A stretch of DNA of 64,000 bases from Plantibacter elymi (nom. nud.) (GCF_900177795.1 NZ_FXWJ01000002.1:248001-312000); one strand, 5' to 3'. Positions 46,594 to 57,131 are shown, counted from the stretch's first letter. Notes: generated from the sequence alone by a model not told the origin. Made by a program: numbers and translations.

Positions 46594-49587
46594 TCAGATG
46601 CCGTAGAAGCCGTGCTCGAAGACCGTCCGGGCACGCCGGGTGGCCGCGAGGTAGTCCTGTTCCAGGAGACTCGCCGACCCGGTCGGGTACTCCAGGAGTC
46701 GCGCCACGCCTTCGAGCTGTTGTCGGTCGCTCGGCAGCACGTCCTGCGTCTTGTTCAACCACAGCGTCATGGCCGAGCGGATCCGCGACGCGAGGATCCA
46801 GGCCTCTCGGAGTCGTTCGGCGGACTCCCCGTCGACGAGATCCGCCTCCACCGCCGCGTCGAGCGCTCGGAGCGTCGAGGTGGTCCGCAACGACGGCACC
46901 GCCGCTCCGTGCTCGAGCTGGAGGAGCTGCACGAACCACTCGACGTCGCTGAGCGAGCCGCGCCCGAGCTTCAGATGTCTCGTCGGGTCGGCACCCTGCG
47001 GCAGCCGCTCGTTCTCGACGCGTGCCTTGATCCGCTTGACCTCGCGGACGGACTGCTCGCTGATCGCGGCTGGGTAGCGGACCGTGTCCGCCACCTCCGT
47101 GAACGCCTCGATGAGCTCGGTGTCGCCCACGACCCCGGCGGCGCGGAGCAGCGCCTGCGCCTCCCAGGTGAGGGACCAGCGCGCGTAGTAGTTCCGGTAG
47201 GAATCGAGGGAGCGCACGAGCGGACCGTTCTTCCCCTCGGGACGGAGGTCGAGGTCGAGGTCGAGCGGGAGCCGGGCGTCCTCGCTCAGACGCTTGAGTT
47301 CTGCGGCGATCGCTCCGGCCTGGCGCTGTGCATCCTGGGTGTCGACCCCGTCCTTCGGCCGGAACACGTAGAGGACGTCGAGGTCGGAACCGAGGCCGAG
47401 CTCTGCGCCGCCGTAGCGGCCCATGGCGATGATGGCGAACTCGATGTCCGCTCCCAGGCCGCCGATGCGTCTGACGGCGCCGAGGAGCCCTGCGAGCGTC
47501 GCCGTCGACACGTCCGTCAGCCCGGCGGCGAGGCCCTGGACGTCAAGCATGCCGACGGTCGACGACATCGCCAGGCGGAGTACTTCGCGTCGCCGTACCG
47601 CGCGGATGGCGGCGGCTGCGGTGTCCGGTGAGTCGTGTCGTCTGAGGATGGCGGCGATCTCCTCGCCGAGCGCGGCGGACGAGCGTGGGAGGAGGTCCTC
47701 GTCGCCCGCGAGCCAAGCGGCGGACTCGGGGATGCGGTCCATGAGCTCGCCGATGAACCGGGACCCCGAGAGGACCCGCGTGAGCCGCTCGGCCGCACCT
47801 GAGGAGTCGCGAAGCATCCGCAGGAACCAGTGCGACTCGCCGAGGGACTCGCTGAGCCGCCGGAACGCGAGCAATCCGTAGTCGGGATCGGCGCCGTCCG
47901 CGAACCAGCCGAGCATGACGGGGAGCAGATGCCGCTGGATGTTGGCGCGCCGAGACACGCCGGCGGTGAGTGCCCCGATGTGGGCGAGCGCGCCGCGCGG
48001 GTCGACGAAGCCGATCGCCGCGAGCCGCGCCTCCGCCTGACCGCTCGTCAGACTCAGACCGCTCTCGGGCAAGGCTGCGACCGCCGAGAGCAGCGGCCGG
48101 TAGAACAATCGCTCGTGCAGCTGCCGGACACCGTGCTTCGTGGCCTCCCATCGCGTGACGAGGGCCTGTGCGGTCGTCGCGAGCGTGCTCGATCGGGCCA
48201 GGGATCGGAGCGACGGCTCGTCGCGCGGCATCATGTGCGTGCGCTGCAGTCGCGTCAGCTGCAAGCGGTGTTCGAGCACGCGGAGCAGGCGGTAGTCGTG
48301 CGCGAACTCCTGCGCCTCGGCACGACCGATGTAGCCGGCGGTCGCGAGGCCGTCGAGGGCTGCGAGAGTTCCGCGTTGATGCACGGAATCGTCGAGCTGT
48401 CCGTGGACGAGCTGCAGCAGTTGCACCGTGAACTCGATGTCGCGGAGCCCGCCCGGGCCGAGCTTCAGCTGGTAGTGGACGTCCTCCGCCGGGATGTGTT
48501 CGGTGACCCGTTCGCGCATGCGCTGCACCGATTCCACGAAGCCCTCGCGGGACGCACTCCCCCACACCTTCGGCTGGACCGCCTCGATGTAACGGGCACC
48601 GAGGTCGGGATCGCCGGCGAGGGCCCGTGCCTTGAGGAGTGCCTGGAACTCCCAGCTCTTCGCCCAGCGGTCGTAGTACACGAGATGCGACTCGAGCGTG
48701 CGGACGAGGGCGCCTGCCTTCCCCTCCGGGCGGAGGTTCGGATCGACCTCCCACAGGCTCGGCTCGAGACCAGCCTGTCCGAGACCGCGCATGGTGAGGA
48801 CCGCGAGCCGGGTGGCGATCTCGACGGCACGCCCGTTGTCGAGCCCGTCCTCGCCGTCCCCCGAACCCTCACCGACGAAGATGACGTCGACGTCGGAGAC
48901 GTAGTTCAGCTCCCGTGCGCCCGCCTTGCCCATGCCGATGATGGCGAAGCGGGTGGCTGCGACCTCTTCGCGCGGGTACACGCCGGGACCCCTCGGGCCG
49001 CTCGTCTGCGTGCGTGCGACGGCGATGGAGGCCTCCAACGCACCGGCAGCGAGGTCGGAGAGGGCACTGGCGACCCGGTCGAGCACGACGATCGGATCCG
49101 GGGCGCAGAGGTCGAAGAGGGCGACCTCGGCGAGCAGTCGCCGGTACACGACGCGGATCGCGTCCCAGGCCGGCTCCTCGACGATCGCGGCGAAGCCGTC
49201 CTCGGCACCGACGCTCGCGAGCAATTCGTCGCGCGCCTCCTGCAGCGTCGGGACGCGGGTGACCGGCAACTCGAACACCGACAGCTGGTCGGGGTGGCGG
49301 AGGAAGAAGTCGATGAACCCCTGCGAGGCGCCGAACAATCGGAACAGTCGCTCGGCCGAGGCCTGGTCCGCCAGGAGCGCTGAGAGCTCGTCGGGTGACT
49401 TCCGACCGACCATCAGCACACCGACCAGCGCGGCGTCGGGGTCGGCCGCGACGGCGAAGGACGGCGAGAGCGACGCCGGGTCGAGCTGGACGAGCTCGGC
49501 GAGCTCGTCCAGCCGGTCACGGGCCTCACCCAGACCGGTGAACCCGAGTCGGGCGAGCGTGCTCAGGGAGATGTTCTCGCGGACCAT
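46594..49587 (-). CDS. glnE: Bifunctional glutamine synthetase adenylyltransferase/deadenylase
   Basis: The 997-aa protein has two nucleotidyltransferase halves. The N-terminal deadenylase domain has GKAGARELNYVSDVDVIFV; the C-terminal adenylyltransferase domain has GRYGGAELGLGSDLDVLYVF. Each is followed by a helical PII-uridylyltransferase-type region. It modifies glnA-encoded GS on Tyr402 in response to nitrogen status, normally with PII. It lies 21 bp downstream of glnA2 on the same strand, so the pair is likely an operon. Confidence 0.96.
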   Translation of the reverse strand: MVRENISLSTLARLGFTGLGEARDRLDELAELVQLDPASLSPSFAVAADPDAALVGVLMVGRKSPDELSALLADQASAERLFRLFGASQGFIDFFLRHPDQLSVFELPVTRVPTLQEARDELLASVGAEDGFAAIVEEPAWDAIRVVYRRLLAEVALFDLCAPDPIVVLDRVASALSDLAAGALEASIAVARTQTSGPRGPGVYPREEVAATRFAIIGMGKAGARELNYVSDVDVIFVGEGSGDGEDGLDNGRAVEIATRLAVLTMRGLGQAGLEPSLWEVDPNLRPEGKAGALVRTLESHLVYYDRWAKSWEFQALLKARALAGDPDLGARYIEAVQPKVWGSASREGFVESVQRMRERVTEHIPAEDVHYQLKLGPGGLRDIEFTVQLLQLVHGQLDDSVHQRGTLAALDGLATAGYIGRAEAQEFAHDYRLLRVLEHRLQLTRLQRTHMMPRDEPSLRSLARSSTLATTAQALVTRWEATKHGVRQLHERLFYRPLLSAVAALPESGLSLTSGQAEARLAAIGFVDPRGALAHIGALTAGVSRRANIQRHLLPVMLGWFADGADPDYGLLAFRRLSESLGESHWFLRMLRDSSGAAERLTRVLSGSRFIGELMDRIPESAAWLAGDEDLLPRSSAALGEEIAAILRRHDSPDTAAAAIRAVRRREVLRLAMSSTVGMLDVQGLAAGLTDVSTATLAGLLGAVRRIGGLGADIEFAIIAMGRYGGAELGLGSDLDVLYVFRPKDGVDTQDAQRQAGAIAAELKRLSEDARLPLDLDLDLRPEGKNGPLVRSLDSYRNYYARWSLTWEAQALLRAAGVVGDTELIEAFTEVADTVRYPAAISEQSVREVKRIKARVENERLPQGADPTRHLKLGRGSLSDVEWFVQLLQLEHGAAVPSLRTTSTLRALDAAVEADLVDGESAERLREAWILASRIRSAMTLWLNKTQDVLPSDRQQLEGVARLLEYPTGSASLLEQDYLAATRRARTVFEHGFYGI

Positions 49588-49608
49588 GCGACCGACCGGT
49601 CCCCTCGT

Positions 49609-50964
49609 CTAGAGCATCTCCAGGTTGCTGGCCAACTCGAAGGGGGTCACCTGGGCCCGGTACTCGTGCCATTCCTGTCGCTTGTTCAGCAGGACGTAGT
49701 TGAACACCTGCTCGCCGAGCGTCTCCGCCACGAGCTCGGAACCCTCCATGAGGCTGACGGCGCGATCGAGGCTGGCGGGCAGCGCGTTGTATCCCAGTGC
49801 CCGACGCTCGGTGTCGGAGAGGGTCCAGACGTTGTCCTCGGCCTCCGGCGGGAGCTCGTAGCCCTCCTCGATTCCCTTCAGCCCAGCGGCGAGCATGAGC
49901 GAGAAGGCGAGGTACGGGTTGGCGGCGGAGTCGATGGCGCGGTACTCGACCCGAGCGCTCTGGCCCTTGTTGGGCTTGTAGAGCGGCACGCGCACGAGTG
50001 CCGAGCGGTTGTTGTGGCCCCAGCAGACGAAGCTCGGGGCCTCGGACAGCTTGTTCGGTCCGACGCCACCCCAGAGTCGCTTGTAGGAGTTCACGAACTG
50101 GTTCGTCACCGCGGTGATCTCCGGAGCGTGCGTCAGGAGTCCGGCGATGAACTGCCGGCCCGTCTTTGAGAGCTGGTACTGCGCACCCGCCTCGTAGAAG
50201 GCGTTCGAGTCACCCTCGAACAACGACATGTGCGTGTGCATGCCGCTGCCGGGCTGGTGGACGAGCGGCTTCGGCATGAACGTCGCGTAGACGCCCTGCT
50301 CGATCGCCACCTCCTTCACGACGGTGCGGAAGGTCATGATGTTGTCGGCCGTCGTCAGGGCGTCGGCGTACCGCAGGTCGATCTCGTTCTGGCCGGGTCC
50401 CGCCTCGTGGTGGCTGAACTCGACGGAGATCCCGAGGTCTTCGAGCATCCGGACGGAACGTCGACGGAAGTCGTGCGCGGTGCCACCTGGGACGTTGTCG
50501 AAGTAGCCCGCGGAGTCGACCGGCTCCGGTCCGTCGACGCCGTACTGCGAGGACTTCAGCAGGTAGAACTCGATCTCGGGGTGCGTGTAGAACGTGAACC
50601 CCATGTCGGCGGCCTTCGCCAGGGTGCGCTTCAGGACGTTCCGCGGGTCGGCGACGGCGGGCTGGCCGTCGGGCGTCGTGATGTCGCAGAACATGCGCGC
50701 CGTCGGGTCGATCTCGCCGCGCCACGGCAGGATCTGGAAGGTCGTCGGATCGGGGTGGGCCAGGAGGTCCGACTCGTAGGAGCGGCTGAGCCCCTCGATC
50801 GCGGAACCGTCGAAGCCGAGGCCCTCGGAGAACGCGCCTTCCACTTCGGCCGGGGCGATCGCGACGGACTTGAGGGTCCCGACGACGTCGGTGAACCACA
50901 GCCGGACGAACTTGACGCCCCGCTCCTCGATCGTGCGGAGAACGAAGTCGCGCTGCTTATCCAT
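49609..50964 (-). CDS. glnA2: Glutamine synthetase-family protein (GlnA2)
   Basis: This 451-aa GSI-type protein has GFDGSAIEGL, PKPLVHQPGSGMHTHMSLF and NRSALVRVP. It resembles the shorter second actinobacterial GS (GlnA2/GSI-alpha). The C-terminal region has WTLSDTERRALGY, where GlnA1 has the adenylylation loop, so it lacks the Tyr site and is probably not GlnE-regulated. Some actinobacterial GlnA2 paralogues use other amines, so true GS activity is probable but not certain. The ATG at 50964 has GGAAGAGGGG upstream. It precedes glnE. Confidence 0.92.
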   Translation of the reverse strand: MDKQRDFVLRTIEERGVKFVRLWFTDVVGTLKSVAIAPAEVEGAFSEGLGFDGSAIEGLSRSYESDLLAHPDPTTFQILPWRGEIDPTARMFCDITTPDGQPAVADPRNVLKRTLAKAADMGFTFYTHPEIEFYLLKSSQYGVDGPEPVDSAGYFDNVPGGTAHDFRRRSVRMLEDLGISVEFSHHEAGPGQNEIDLRYADALTTADNIMTFRTVVKEVAIEQGVYATFMPKPLVHQPGSGMHTHMSLFEGDSNAFYEAGAQYQLSKTGRQFIAGLLTHAPEITAVTNQFVNSYKRLWGGVGPNKLSEAPSFVCWGHNNRSALVRVPLYKPNKGQSARVEYRAIDSAANPYLAFSLMLAAGLKGIEEGYELPPEAEDNVWTLSDTERRALGYNALPASLDRAVSLMEGSELVAETLGEQVFNYVLLNKRQEWHEYRAQVTPFELASNLEML

Positions 50965-51061
50965 CTGCCCCTCTTCCTTCGGCCGGCGGCCCGTGTCTAG
51001 GCTACTGGCTCCGTCCCCGTTCCCGCTCATCAGCGCGCGCCGGGCGTGGGCGATCCACGGC

Positions 51062-53026
51062 TCACCACCAGGCGAGGACGAAGAGTGCGGTCCAGCCGGC
51101 CGTCGCCGCCCACAGCAGCGAGAGTACGGCGATCCGCAGCCGCGATCCACGGTTGGCCCCTTGCCAGACGGGCACCAACCCGAGGCAACTCACGAGGAGG
51201 GCGATGGAGAGCCACGGCAACGCGGCGGGCACCCCGACGAGAGCGATCGCCGGGTTCGACGCAGCCGCACGGACGAGCACGACGGCTCCTCCGATCGCCC
51301 ACGTCGCTCCGAACACCGGAGCGATCCCCAGGAGCAGACCGTCCTGGACCGACTGGCGCCGAAGCGCCTGCGTGATCAAGCGGTAGCCCCACGCCACGGA
51401 CCATCCGATGGCCACGAGCCCGAACAGGATGGGCAGCACCAGCAGCAACCACCTGCCGCCGGCGTCCGACGAGGTCTGCTGGGCCCACCGTGGGCTCGCC
51501 GCGACATCGGCTCGATCGACGACGGCGACGGCTGCGTCGTCAGTGTCGCAGAGCGCCCGATAGCTCGCCGGATCGCTGAGCCACGCGCGCACCGCGACCC
51601 GTGCGCACGCACTGCTCAACGTTGGGACGGCGCCCGACCCGGGGAAGACCGCCACGAGGGCGTCCGGCGTGCCGTCGGCGACGGGGACGGCGAAGGCGGC
51701 GGCCTGTTCCGGGGCACCGAGCAGGAGGACCGACGTCCCGATCGCTCCCGGTGGCGGCGTCGCAGCAACGGCGAACGAGGAGCAGGCAGCGGCCGAAACG
51801 TCCTCCAGCAGCGTCGTCGTGGTGACCTCCGCGTCCGAGCGTTCGATCGAACCAGGCCAGCCGGTCGTCGAACACCCGAGCACGCGGTCGAGGATGCCGC
51901 CGGAGTCGGCCAGCTGGGCGATCGCATCGTTCGCCACGGGATCCAGCACCGTGCTGTCGCCGTCCGCGACCGAGCTCAGGAGCACCGGGAGTGCCGCCTG
52001 GGCGGTGGGTTCCGACAACGCGTATGAGGTGATCGCCAGGAGCGCGTCGCCACCGAGGGTGATCGGTCGCGCTCCGGAGGTGCGGTGCGGTTCGGCGACG
52101 AGCCCATCGGTGGCGGCGGTGAGGATGCCGGCGGAACGCGACGGCTCGCTCGGCGCGGTGTCCGGGGTCGCGGACTCCGGTTCCTCAGCGGCGGCGGCCC
52201 GTGGTGCCGCCGACGGGGACGGAACAGGACCCTGCGGCTCGACACCGCGCGCTCGGACGACGGCCAGGGCGGCCGCCACGCCGCCTGCGGAAACGATCCC
52301 GGGTGCACCCAGATCGGGGCCGTCGAGGACGACGCCGTCGACGCCACCCGGATCGACGTCGGCGGCCGCGAGGGCCACACCGGCCGACGAGCCCGCGGCC
52401 AGGATGGTCCACCGGTCGTAACCGAGCTGCTGCCGGAGGTCGCGGAGATCCGCCGCCGCAGGCGCGACGGCGAAGTCGCTCGGCACGACGCCGTCCTCCT
52501 GCCAGGCCGCGGCGCAGGAGGCGAAGGCCGTGCCGACCGCGGCGACGCGCGATGCGCGGTCCCCGTCCACGCCGAGCGAGGCGCGGATGGCTGCGGTCGC
52601 CGGCGCGCAGTCGAGCGACGGCGTGGCGTCGGGACCGCCCCGGCGCTCGACGAACACCACGTCACGATCGGCGGCAAGGCCGCCGGCGACCGCGAGTGCG
52701 TCGATGTCGAGCGTCGACAGCGACGAGCTCCCGGCGAGGTAGACGAGCGGTGGCCGTCCCGTCTCGAGGGTGGCCGGTACGAGCACGTACGGCAGGGTCG
52801 CCTCCGGCGAGTCCGGCACCGCCCGCGACAGGGGCACCGTCAACACGCCGCAGCGGGAACCGCCGGGGACCGGGGTGACGCACTCGGCTGCGCTGACCTC
52901 GGTGGCGACCACCGGCGCTGCGCCGGCCGGCGACGTCGGCATGAGGAGGAGTACGAGGCTGAGGGCCGCGACGGCACCTCGTCCGACGGCGATCGGTCGC
53001 CTCCGCAGACGGTCGATCCTGTGCAT
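51062..53026 (-). CDS. Secreted/membrane alpha/beta-hydrolase-like protein (probable pseudo-enzyme)
   Basis: This 654-aa protein has an N-terminal signal sequence (basic start, hydrophobic core at 18-30, AGA-A near 37). An alpha/beta hydrolase-like domain has the strand PLVYLAGSS and elbow AAGSSAG (Ser214), resembling tripeptidyl-aminopeptidase-type secreted hydrolases. Unlike those, it contains only two histidines in total (residue 2 and one in AEPHRT), so no C-terminal catalytic His is available. About four C-terminal transmembrane helices (from about residue 530) end in LFVLAWW. An Ala/Pro/Ser-rich insert interrupts the lid region. It is transcribed alone. Confidence 0.75.
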   Translation of the reverse strand: MHRIDRLRRRPIAVGRGAVAALSLVLLLMPTSPAGAAPVVATEVSAAECVTPVPGGSRCGVLTVPLSRAVPDSPEATLPYVLVPATLETGRPPLVYLAGSSSLSTLDIDALAVAGGLAADRDVVFVERRGGPDATPSLDCAPATAAIRASLGVDGDRASRVAAVGTAFASCAAAWQEDGVVPSDFAVAPAAADLRDLRQQLGYDRWTILAAGSSAGVALAAADVDPGGVDGVVLDGPDLGAPGIVSAGGVAAALAVVRARGVEPQGPVPSPSAAPRAAAAEEPESATPDTAPSEPSRSAGILTAATDGLVAEPHRTSGARPITLGGDALLAITSYALSEPTAQAALPVLLSSVADGDSTVLDPVANDAIAQLADSGGILDRVLGCSTTGWPGSIERSDAEVTTTTLLEDVSAAACSSFAVAATPPPGAIGTSVLLLGAPEQAAAFAVPVADGTPDALVAVFPGSGAVPTLSSACARVAVRAWLSDPASYRALCDTDDAAVAVVDRADVAASPRWAQQTSSDAGGRWLLLVLPILFGLVAIGWSVAWGYRLITQALRRQSVQDGLLLGIAPVFGATWAIGGAVVLVRAAASNPAIALVGVPAALPWLSIALLVSCLGLVPVWQGANRGSRLRIAVLSLLWAATAGWTALFVLAWW

Positions 53027-53130
53027 GTTCCCCCCGCTCGAGCTTCATCGCTCGGCCCATCCTGGCGGATCACACCACGCCTGCGGAAGAGGGCTTGCCC
53101 GCAATCCGCTCGTGTTGCGACCCGGGTGGC

Positions 53131-53316
53131 TCAGTCCTCGGCAGCCTCGTCGGCATCCCACTTCGCGCTGTTGGCGCGCAGTCGCTCGAGTGCGTGCGAG
53201 GCCTCCGCAGCCGTCTCGAAGGGACCGACGCGGTCGACGACACTCGACTCGAAGCCGAACTCGACCTGACCGGTCTTCGTGTTGTACCAGTACTGCTCGG
53301 ATGGTTCCTTCGCCAC
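53131..53316 (-). CDS. Mini SPOR-like protein
   Basis: This 61-aa protein begins [16 protein letters not shown] and has the pattern [11 protein letters not shown] ... [24 protein letters not shown], similar to the short SPOR-type domains encoded next to map in Micrococcales. It is probably a small cytosolic protein. The GTG at 53316 has GGGGAG about 7 nt upstream. An in-frame ATG at 53364 would overlap the map start. It is divergent from map by 34 bp. Confidence 0.78.
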   Translation of the reverse strand: MAKEPSEQYWYNTKTGQVEFGFESSVVDRVGPFETAAEASHALERLRANSAKWDADEAAED

Positions 53317-53350
53317 GGCGCGTCTCCCCTGCTCGGTTAGGCTTGATCCT

Positions 53351-54205
53351 ATGCCTTTCGACACCGCAGGTCACCTGATCCCCGGTCGCGTCGGCCGCCC
53401 CCGATCGGTGCCGGAGACGATCGTCCGCCCCGAGTACGTCGGCCGCGCCGCACCGGCCACCGACACCCGGGGCGATCTGTACTCGGCGGAGGAGATCGAG
53501 CGCATCCGGGTCGCCGGGACCATCGCCGCCGATGCGATCCAGGCCGTCGGAGCGGCGGTCCGTCCCGGGGTGACCACTGACGAACTCGACGCCATCGGCC
53601 ACGCGTTCGTCATCGGCAAGGGTGCCTATCCGTCGACGCTCGGGTACCGCGGTTACCCCAAGTCGATCTGCAGTTCGATCAACGAGGTCGTCTGCCACGG
53701 CATCCCCGACGACACCGCTCTGCGCGAAGGTGATCTCGTCAACATCGACATCACCGCCTACCTCGACGGGGTGCACGGCGACAGCAACGTGACCTTCCTC
53801 GTCGGCGACGTCGCCGACGACACACGTCTCCTCGTCGAGCGCACCCGCGAAGCCCTCAACCGAGGGATCAAGGCCGTCGCGCCCGGCCGGCAGATCAACG
53901 TCATCGGTCGTGCGATCGAGTCCTACGCGAAGCGGTTCGGGTACGGCGTCGTCCGCGACTTCACGGGCCACGGCGTCGGCCGGTCATTCCACTCGGGGTT
54001 GATCGTCCCCCACTACGACGCCGCGCCCCTCTACGACACGGTGATGGAGCCGGGCATGGTGTTCACGATCGAGCCGATGCTCACGATCGGCTCCCAGGAC
54101 TGGGAGCAGTGGGACGACGACTGGACGGTCACGACCCGCGACCGGTCGTTGACCGCGCAGTTCGAGCACACGCTCGTCGTCACCGAACGCGGGGCCGAGG
54201 TCTGA
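53351..54205 (+). CDS. map: Type I methionine aminopeptidase
   Basis: This 284-aa enzyme removes the initiator Met from nascent proteins. Metal ligands and active-site residues lie in [44 protein letters not shown] and AQFEHTLVV. An N-terminal extension of about 40 residues precedes the catalytic fold, a known actinobacterial variant of type I (proline-rich rather than zinc-finger). TAGGCT lies 7 nt upstream of the ATG, so it may be leaderless. Confidence 0.96.
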   Translation: MPFDTAGHLIPGRVGRPRSVPETIVRPEYVGRAAPATDTRGDLYSAEEIERIRVAGTIAADAIQAVGAAVRPGVTTDELDAIGHAFVIGKGAYPSTLGYRGYPKSICSSINEVVCHGIPDDTALREGDLVNIDITAYLDGVHGDSNVTFLVGDVADDTRLLVERTREALNRGIKAVAPGRQINVIGRAIESYAKRFGYGVVRDFTGHGVGRSFHSGLIVPHYDAAPLYDTVMEPGMVFTIEPMLTIGSQDWEQWDDDWTVTTRDRSLTAQFEHTLVVTERGAEV

Positions 54206-54249
54206 CCGTTCCGAGCGCGATCGACACCGCCGCACCGCCCGCGGCGCTC

Positions 54250-54255
54250 TAGGCT
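54250..54255 (+). promoter_or_regulatory. -10 hexamer for a leaderless ppgK mRNA
   Basis: TAGGCT ends 6 nt before the ATG at 54262. Confidence 0.5.
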
Positions 54256-54261
54256 GGACGC

Positions 54262-55038
54262 ATGACGAACGCAGCTCCCCGGTCCGCCGTCGGCATCGAT
54301 ATCGGAGGGACCGGCATCAAAGGTGCGGTCGTCGATCTCACGACGGGTGCCCTCCTCACCGATCGGGTGAAGATCCCCACGCCGAAGGGCGGCGAGCCGA
54401 AGGACATCGTCGTGACGGTGCGCGAGGTGCTCGAGCAGCTGTCCCCGGCCTCGGATGGACTCCCGCTCGGCGTCTGCTTCCCCGCGATCGTCCGGAACGG
54501 CCGGACGATGTCCGCGGCGAACGTCTCCGACGCCTGGATCGGCCTCGAAGCCGAGCAGCTGTTCGAGCAGGGACTCGGGCGCGAGATCACCTTCGTGAAC
54601 GACGCCGACGCGGCCGGTTACGCCGAGACCGAGTTCGGCGCGGCCAAGGGCGCCAGCGGCCTCACGATCCTGACGACCCTCGGCACCGGCATCGGTACGG
54701 CGCTCATCTACAACCGCACGTTGATCCCGAACGCCGAACTCGGGCACCTGGAGATCGACGGCAAGGACGCTGAGACGCGGGCGTCCTACGCGGTGAAGGA
54801 GCGCGAGGACCTGAGCTGGGAGAAGTGGGCCAAGCGTCTCCAGAAGTACTACGAGCGCCTCGAGTTCCTCTTCTCGCCCGACCAGTTCGTGGTGGGCGGC
54901 GGCGTGTCCAAGCACGCGGACCACTTCCTGCCGCTGCTGCAGCTCGACACCCCGATCATCCCCGCCGTGCACCGGAACAACGCGGGCATCCTCGGCGCAG
55001 CCGCTCTCGCCGCCGGCCCCGCCGAACGCATCGCCTGA
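54262..55038 (+). CDS. ppgK: Polyphosphate glucokinase
   Basis: This 258-aa ROK-family kinase phosphorylates glucose using polyphosphate (and often ATP). The phosphate-binding motif is GIDIGGTGIKGAVVD. The ROK signature is TLGTGIGTALIYN, with the glucose-contact Glu in AELGHLEIDG. TPKGGEPKDI is typical of the PpgK subfamily. It is an entry step to glycolysis in actinobacteria. It is followed by rnpB on the opposite strand. Confidence 0.93.
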   Translation: MTNAAPRSAVGIDIGGTGIKGAVVDLTTGALLTDRVKIPTPKGGEPKDIVVTVREVLEQLSPASDGLPLGVCFPAIVRNGRTMSAANVSDAWIGLEAEQLFEQGLGREITFVNDADAAGYAETEFGAAKGASGLTILTTLGTGIGTALIYNRTLIPNAELGHLEIDGKDAETRASYAVKEREDLSWEKWAKRLQKYYERLEFLFSPDQFVVGGGVSKHADHFLPLLQLDTPIIPAVHRNNAGILGAAALAAGPAERIA

Positions 55039-55094
55039 GCACTGCGCCACGCGCTGCGGCGGTTCCGTCGCAGCGCTCGGCGTGGGAGTGGGGT

Positions 55095-55467
<373 letters not shown>

Positions 55468-55533
55468 GGAGACGAGTCTACCGGCCCGTGACAGCGGCCG
55501 CGGACCGCCGGTGTGGTGCAGCCCGCGTCCGGC

Positions 55534-56271
55534 TCAGACGAGGCCGGACTCGTCCGTACGGACGACGATCGCGGCGCATTCCGGGCACTGCACGACGTCT
55601 TCGGACGGTGCAGCGCGGACGGCTTGGAGGTCGTTGCCGGTGAGCGACATCTTGCATGCGCCGCAGGTGCCGGCGCGGAACAGCGCTGCACCGATACCGC
55701 CGCGGGCGCGGCGCTGGTCGTAGAGGGCCAGGAGGTCGGCGGGGATGCCGGGTGCGAGTGACTCGCGGTCGGCGGTGAGTCGTGCCCGTTCGGCCTCGAG
55801 TTCGACGAGTTCGGCGTCGCGCTTGGCGACGACCTCGTCGAGGAGTTCCTGGAGTCCGGCGCGCTCGGCGTCGACCTGGGCGACGGCGTCCTCCGCGGCC
55901 TCCACCCGCTCCATGACGTTCAGCTGGATCTCTTCGAGGTTGTTCTGCCGGTTCTGCAAGGAGGCGATCTCACTCTGCAGCGCCTCGACGTCCTTGACGG
56001 AGGTGGACGACTGGAGACGGTCGGCGTCGCGCTTCATGCGGGCCGCGACGACGGCGACGTCGGACTCGATGCGCCCGAGCTCGGTCTGTGCGTCGTCGCG
56101 GACGCCGACGCGCTCCAGGCGACGGAGGCGCACGGTCTCGATCTCGGCCTGGAGCTGCGCGATGCGCGCGGCCTCGGGGAGGTTCGCCGCGCGGTGGGCG
56201 GTGCGCTGCACGCCGGTGTCGATGCTCTGCAGGGTGAGCAACGTCTTCTGGTCTGCTGGGCTGGCTTTCAC
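55534..56271 (-). CDS. Zinc-ribbon coiled-coil protein
   Basis: This 245-aa protein is dominated by an antiparallel coiled coil (about residues 15-180). A C-terminal zinc ribbon follows, with CGACKMSL and CPECAAIVV (C4). It matches the C4-type zinc-ribbon family that sits next to nif3 in actinobacteria; a nucleic-acid or ribosome-quality role is inferred from relatives only. The GTG at 56271 gives the family start VKASPADQ; an ATG at 56295 in the same frame is an alternative. It is 45 nt downstream of nif3. Confidence 0.87.
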   Translation of the reverse strand: MKASPADQKTLLTLQSIDTGVQRTAHRAANLPEAARIAQLQAEIETVRLRRLERVGVRDDAQTELGRIESDVAVVAARMKRDADRLQSSTSVKDVEALQSEIASLQNRQNNLEEIQLNVMERVEAAEDAVAQVDAERAGLQELLDEVVAKRDAELVELEAERARLTADRESLAPGIPADLLALYDQRRARGGIGAALFRAGTCGACKMSLTGNDLQAVRAAPSEDVVQCPECAAIVVRTDESGLV

Positions 56272-56315
56272 GTCTGTTCCAAACTCTCGACTCATCACCC
56301 TACCGGCCGCGCCGA

Positions 56316-57131
56316 CTACTGGGTGACGACGAAGTCCCACGGGTCGGTACGCAGTTCGCTGACCCGGACGTCGAGTCCAGGGAGCTCTCGTCGGAGCGCG
56401 TCAGCGGCCCCCTCCAGCCACAGCCACTCACTCGCCCAGTGGGAGACGTCGATGAGGGCCGGACCGCCGCCGAGGAGTGCCTGTTCCCGGGCCTCGGACG
56501 CCGGGTGGTGGCGGAGGTCGGCCGTGATGTACACGTCGGCCGCGCGGACCGCGGGGTGGGACAGGAGCGAGTCCCCCGCTCCTCCGCAGAGCGCGATCCT
56601 CCGGACGGCCTGGTCGTAGTCCCCGGAGGCACGGATCCCGGTGGCGGTCGCCGGCAGGATCTCGGCGAGGGCACGTGCGAGAGCGCCGAGCGAGGTCTCC
56701 TCCGGGAGCTCGCCGACCCGACCCAGCCCGGTCAGGCCGTCGGCGGCGGGGACGATCGGAGTCGGGTCGTGGAGGCCGAGACGTTGGGCGAGGACGTCCG
56801 AGGTCCCGTCGGCGACGACGTCGGCGTTGGTGTGGGCGGCGATGAGCGCGGCGCCGCCGCGGATCAGGCGCGTGATGAGCGACCCCTTGTACCGGTCGCC
56901 CGCCACGGTCGTGACACCACGCATCAGCAGCGGGTGGTGGACCAGCAGCAGACCGTCGGGGCGCTCGAGCACCTCGTCGACGGTCACGCCGACCGCGTCG
57001 ACCGCGAGGAGCACGTGCCCGACCGGCTGGTCCGGGTCGCCGACGAGGAGCCCCGGGGCATCCCAGTCCTCGGCTCCGGACAGTGGCCAGAGGCGCTCGA
57101 CGACCGTGTTGACCTCACGCAGGGTTCTCAT
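56316..57131 (-). CDS. Nif3-like dinuclear metal-centre protein
   Basis: This 271-aa member of the NIF3/YqfO (DUF34) family has metal-ligand histidines in LLVHHPLLMRG and AAHTNADV near residues 65-100, and a late His/Glu in IDVSHWASEWLWLEG. Proposed roles range from GTP cyclohydrolase-like activity to metal insertion; none is established here. The ATG at 57131 is preferred over the GTG one codon upstream. It is co-directional with the zinc-ribbon gene. Confidence 0.9.
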   Translation of the reverse strand: MRTLREVNTVVERLWPLSGAEDWDAPGLLVGDPDQPVGHVLLAVDAVGVTVDEVLERPDGLLLVHHPLLMRGVTTVAGDRYKGSLITRLIRGGAALIAAHTNADVVADGTSDVLAQRLGLHDPTPIVPAADGLTGLGRVGELPEETSLGALARALAEILPATATGIRASGDYDQAVRRIALCGGAGDSLLSHPAVRAADVYITADLRHHPASEAREQALLGGGPALIDVSHWASEWLWLEGAADALRRELPGLDVRVSELRTDPWDFVVTQ

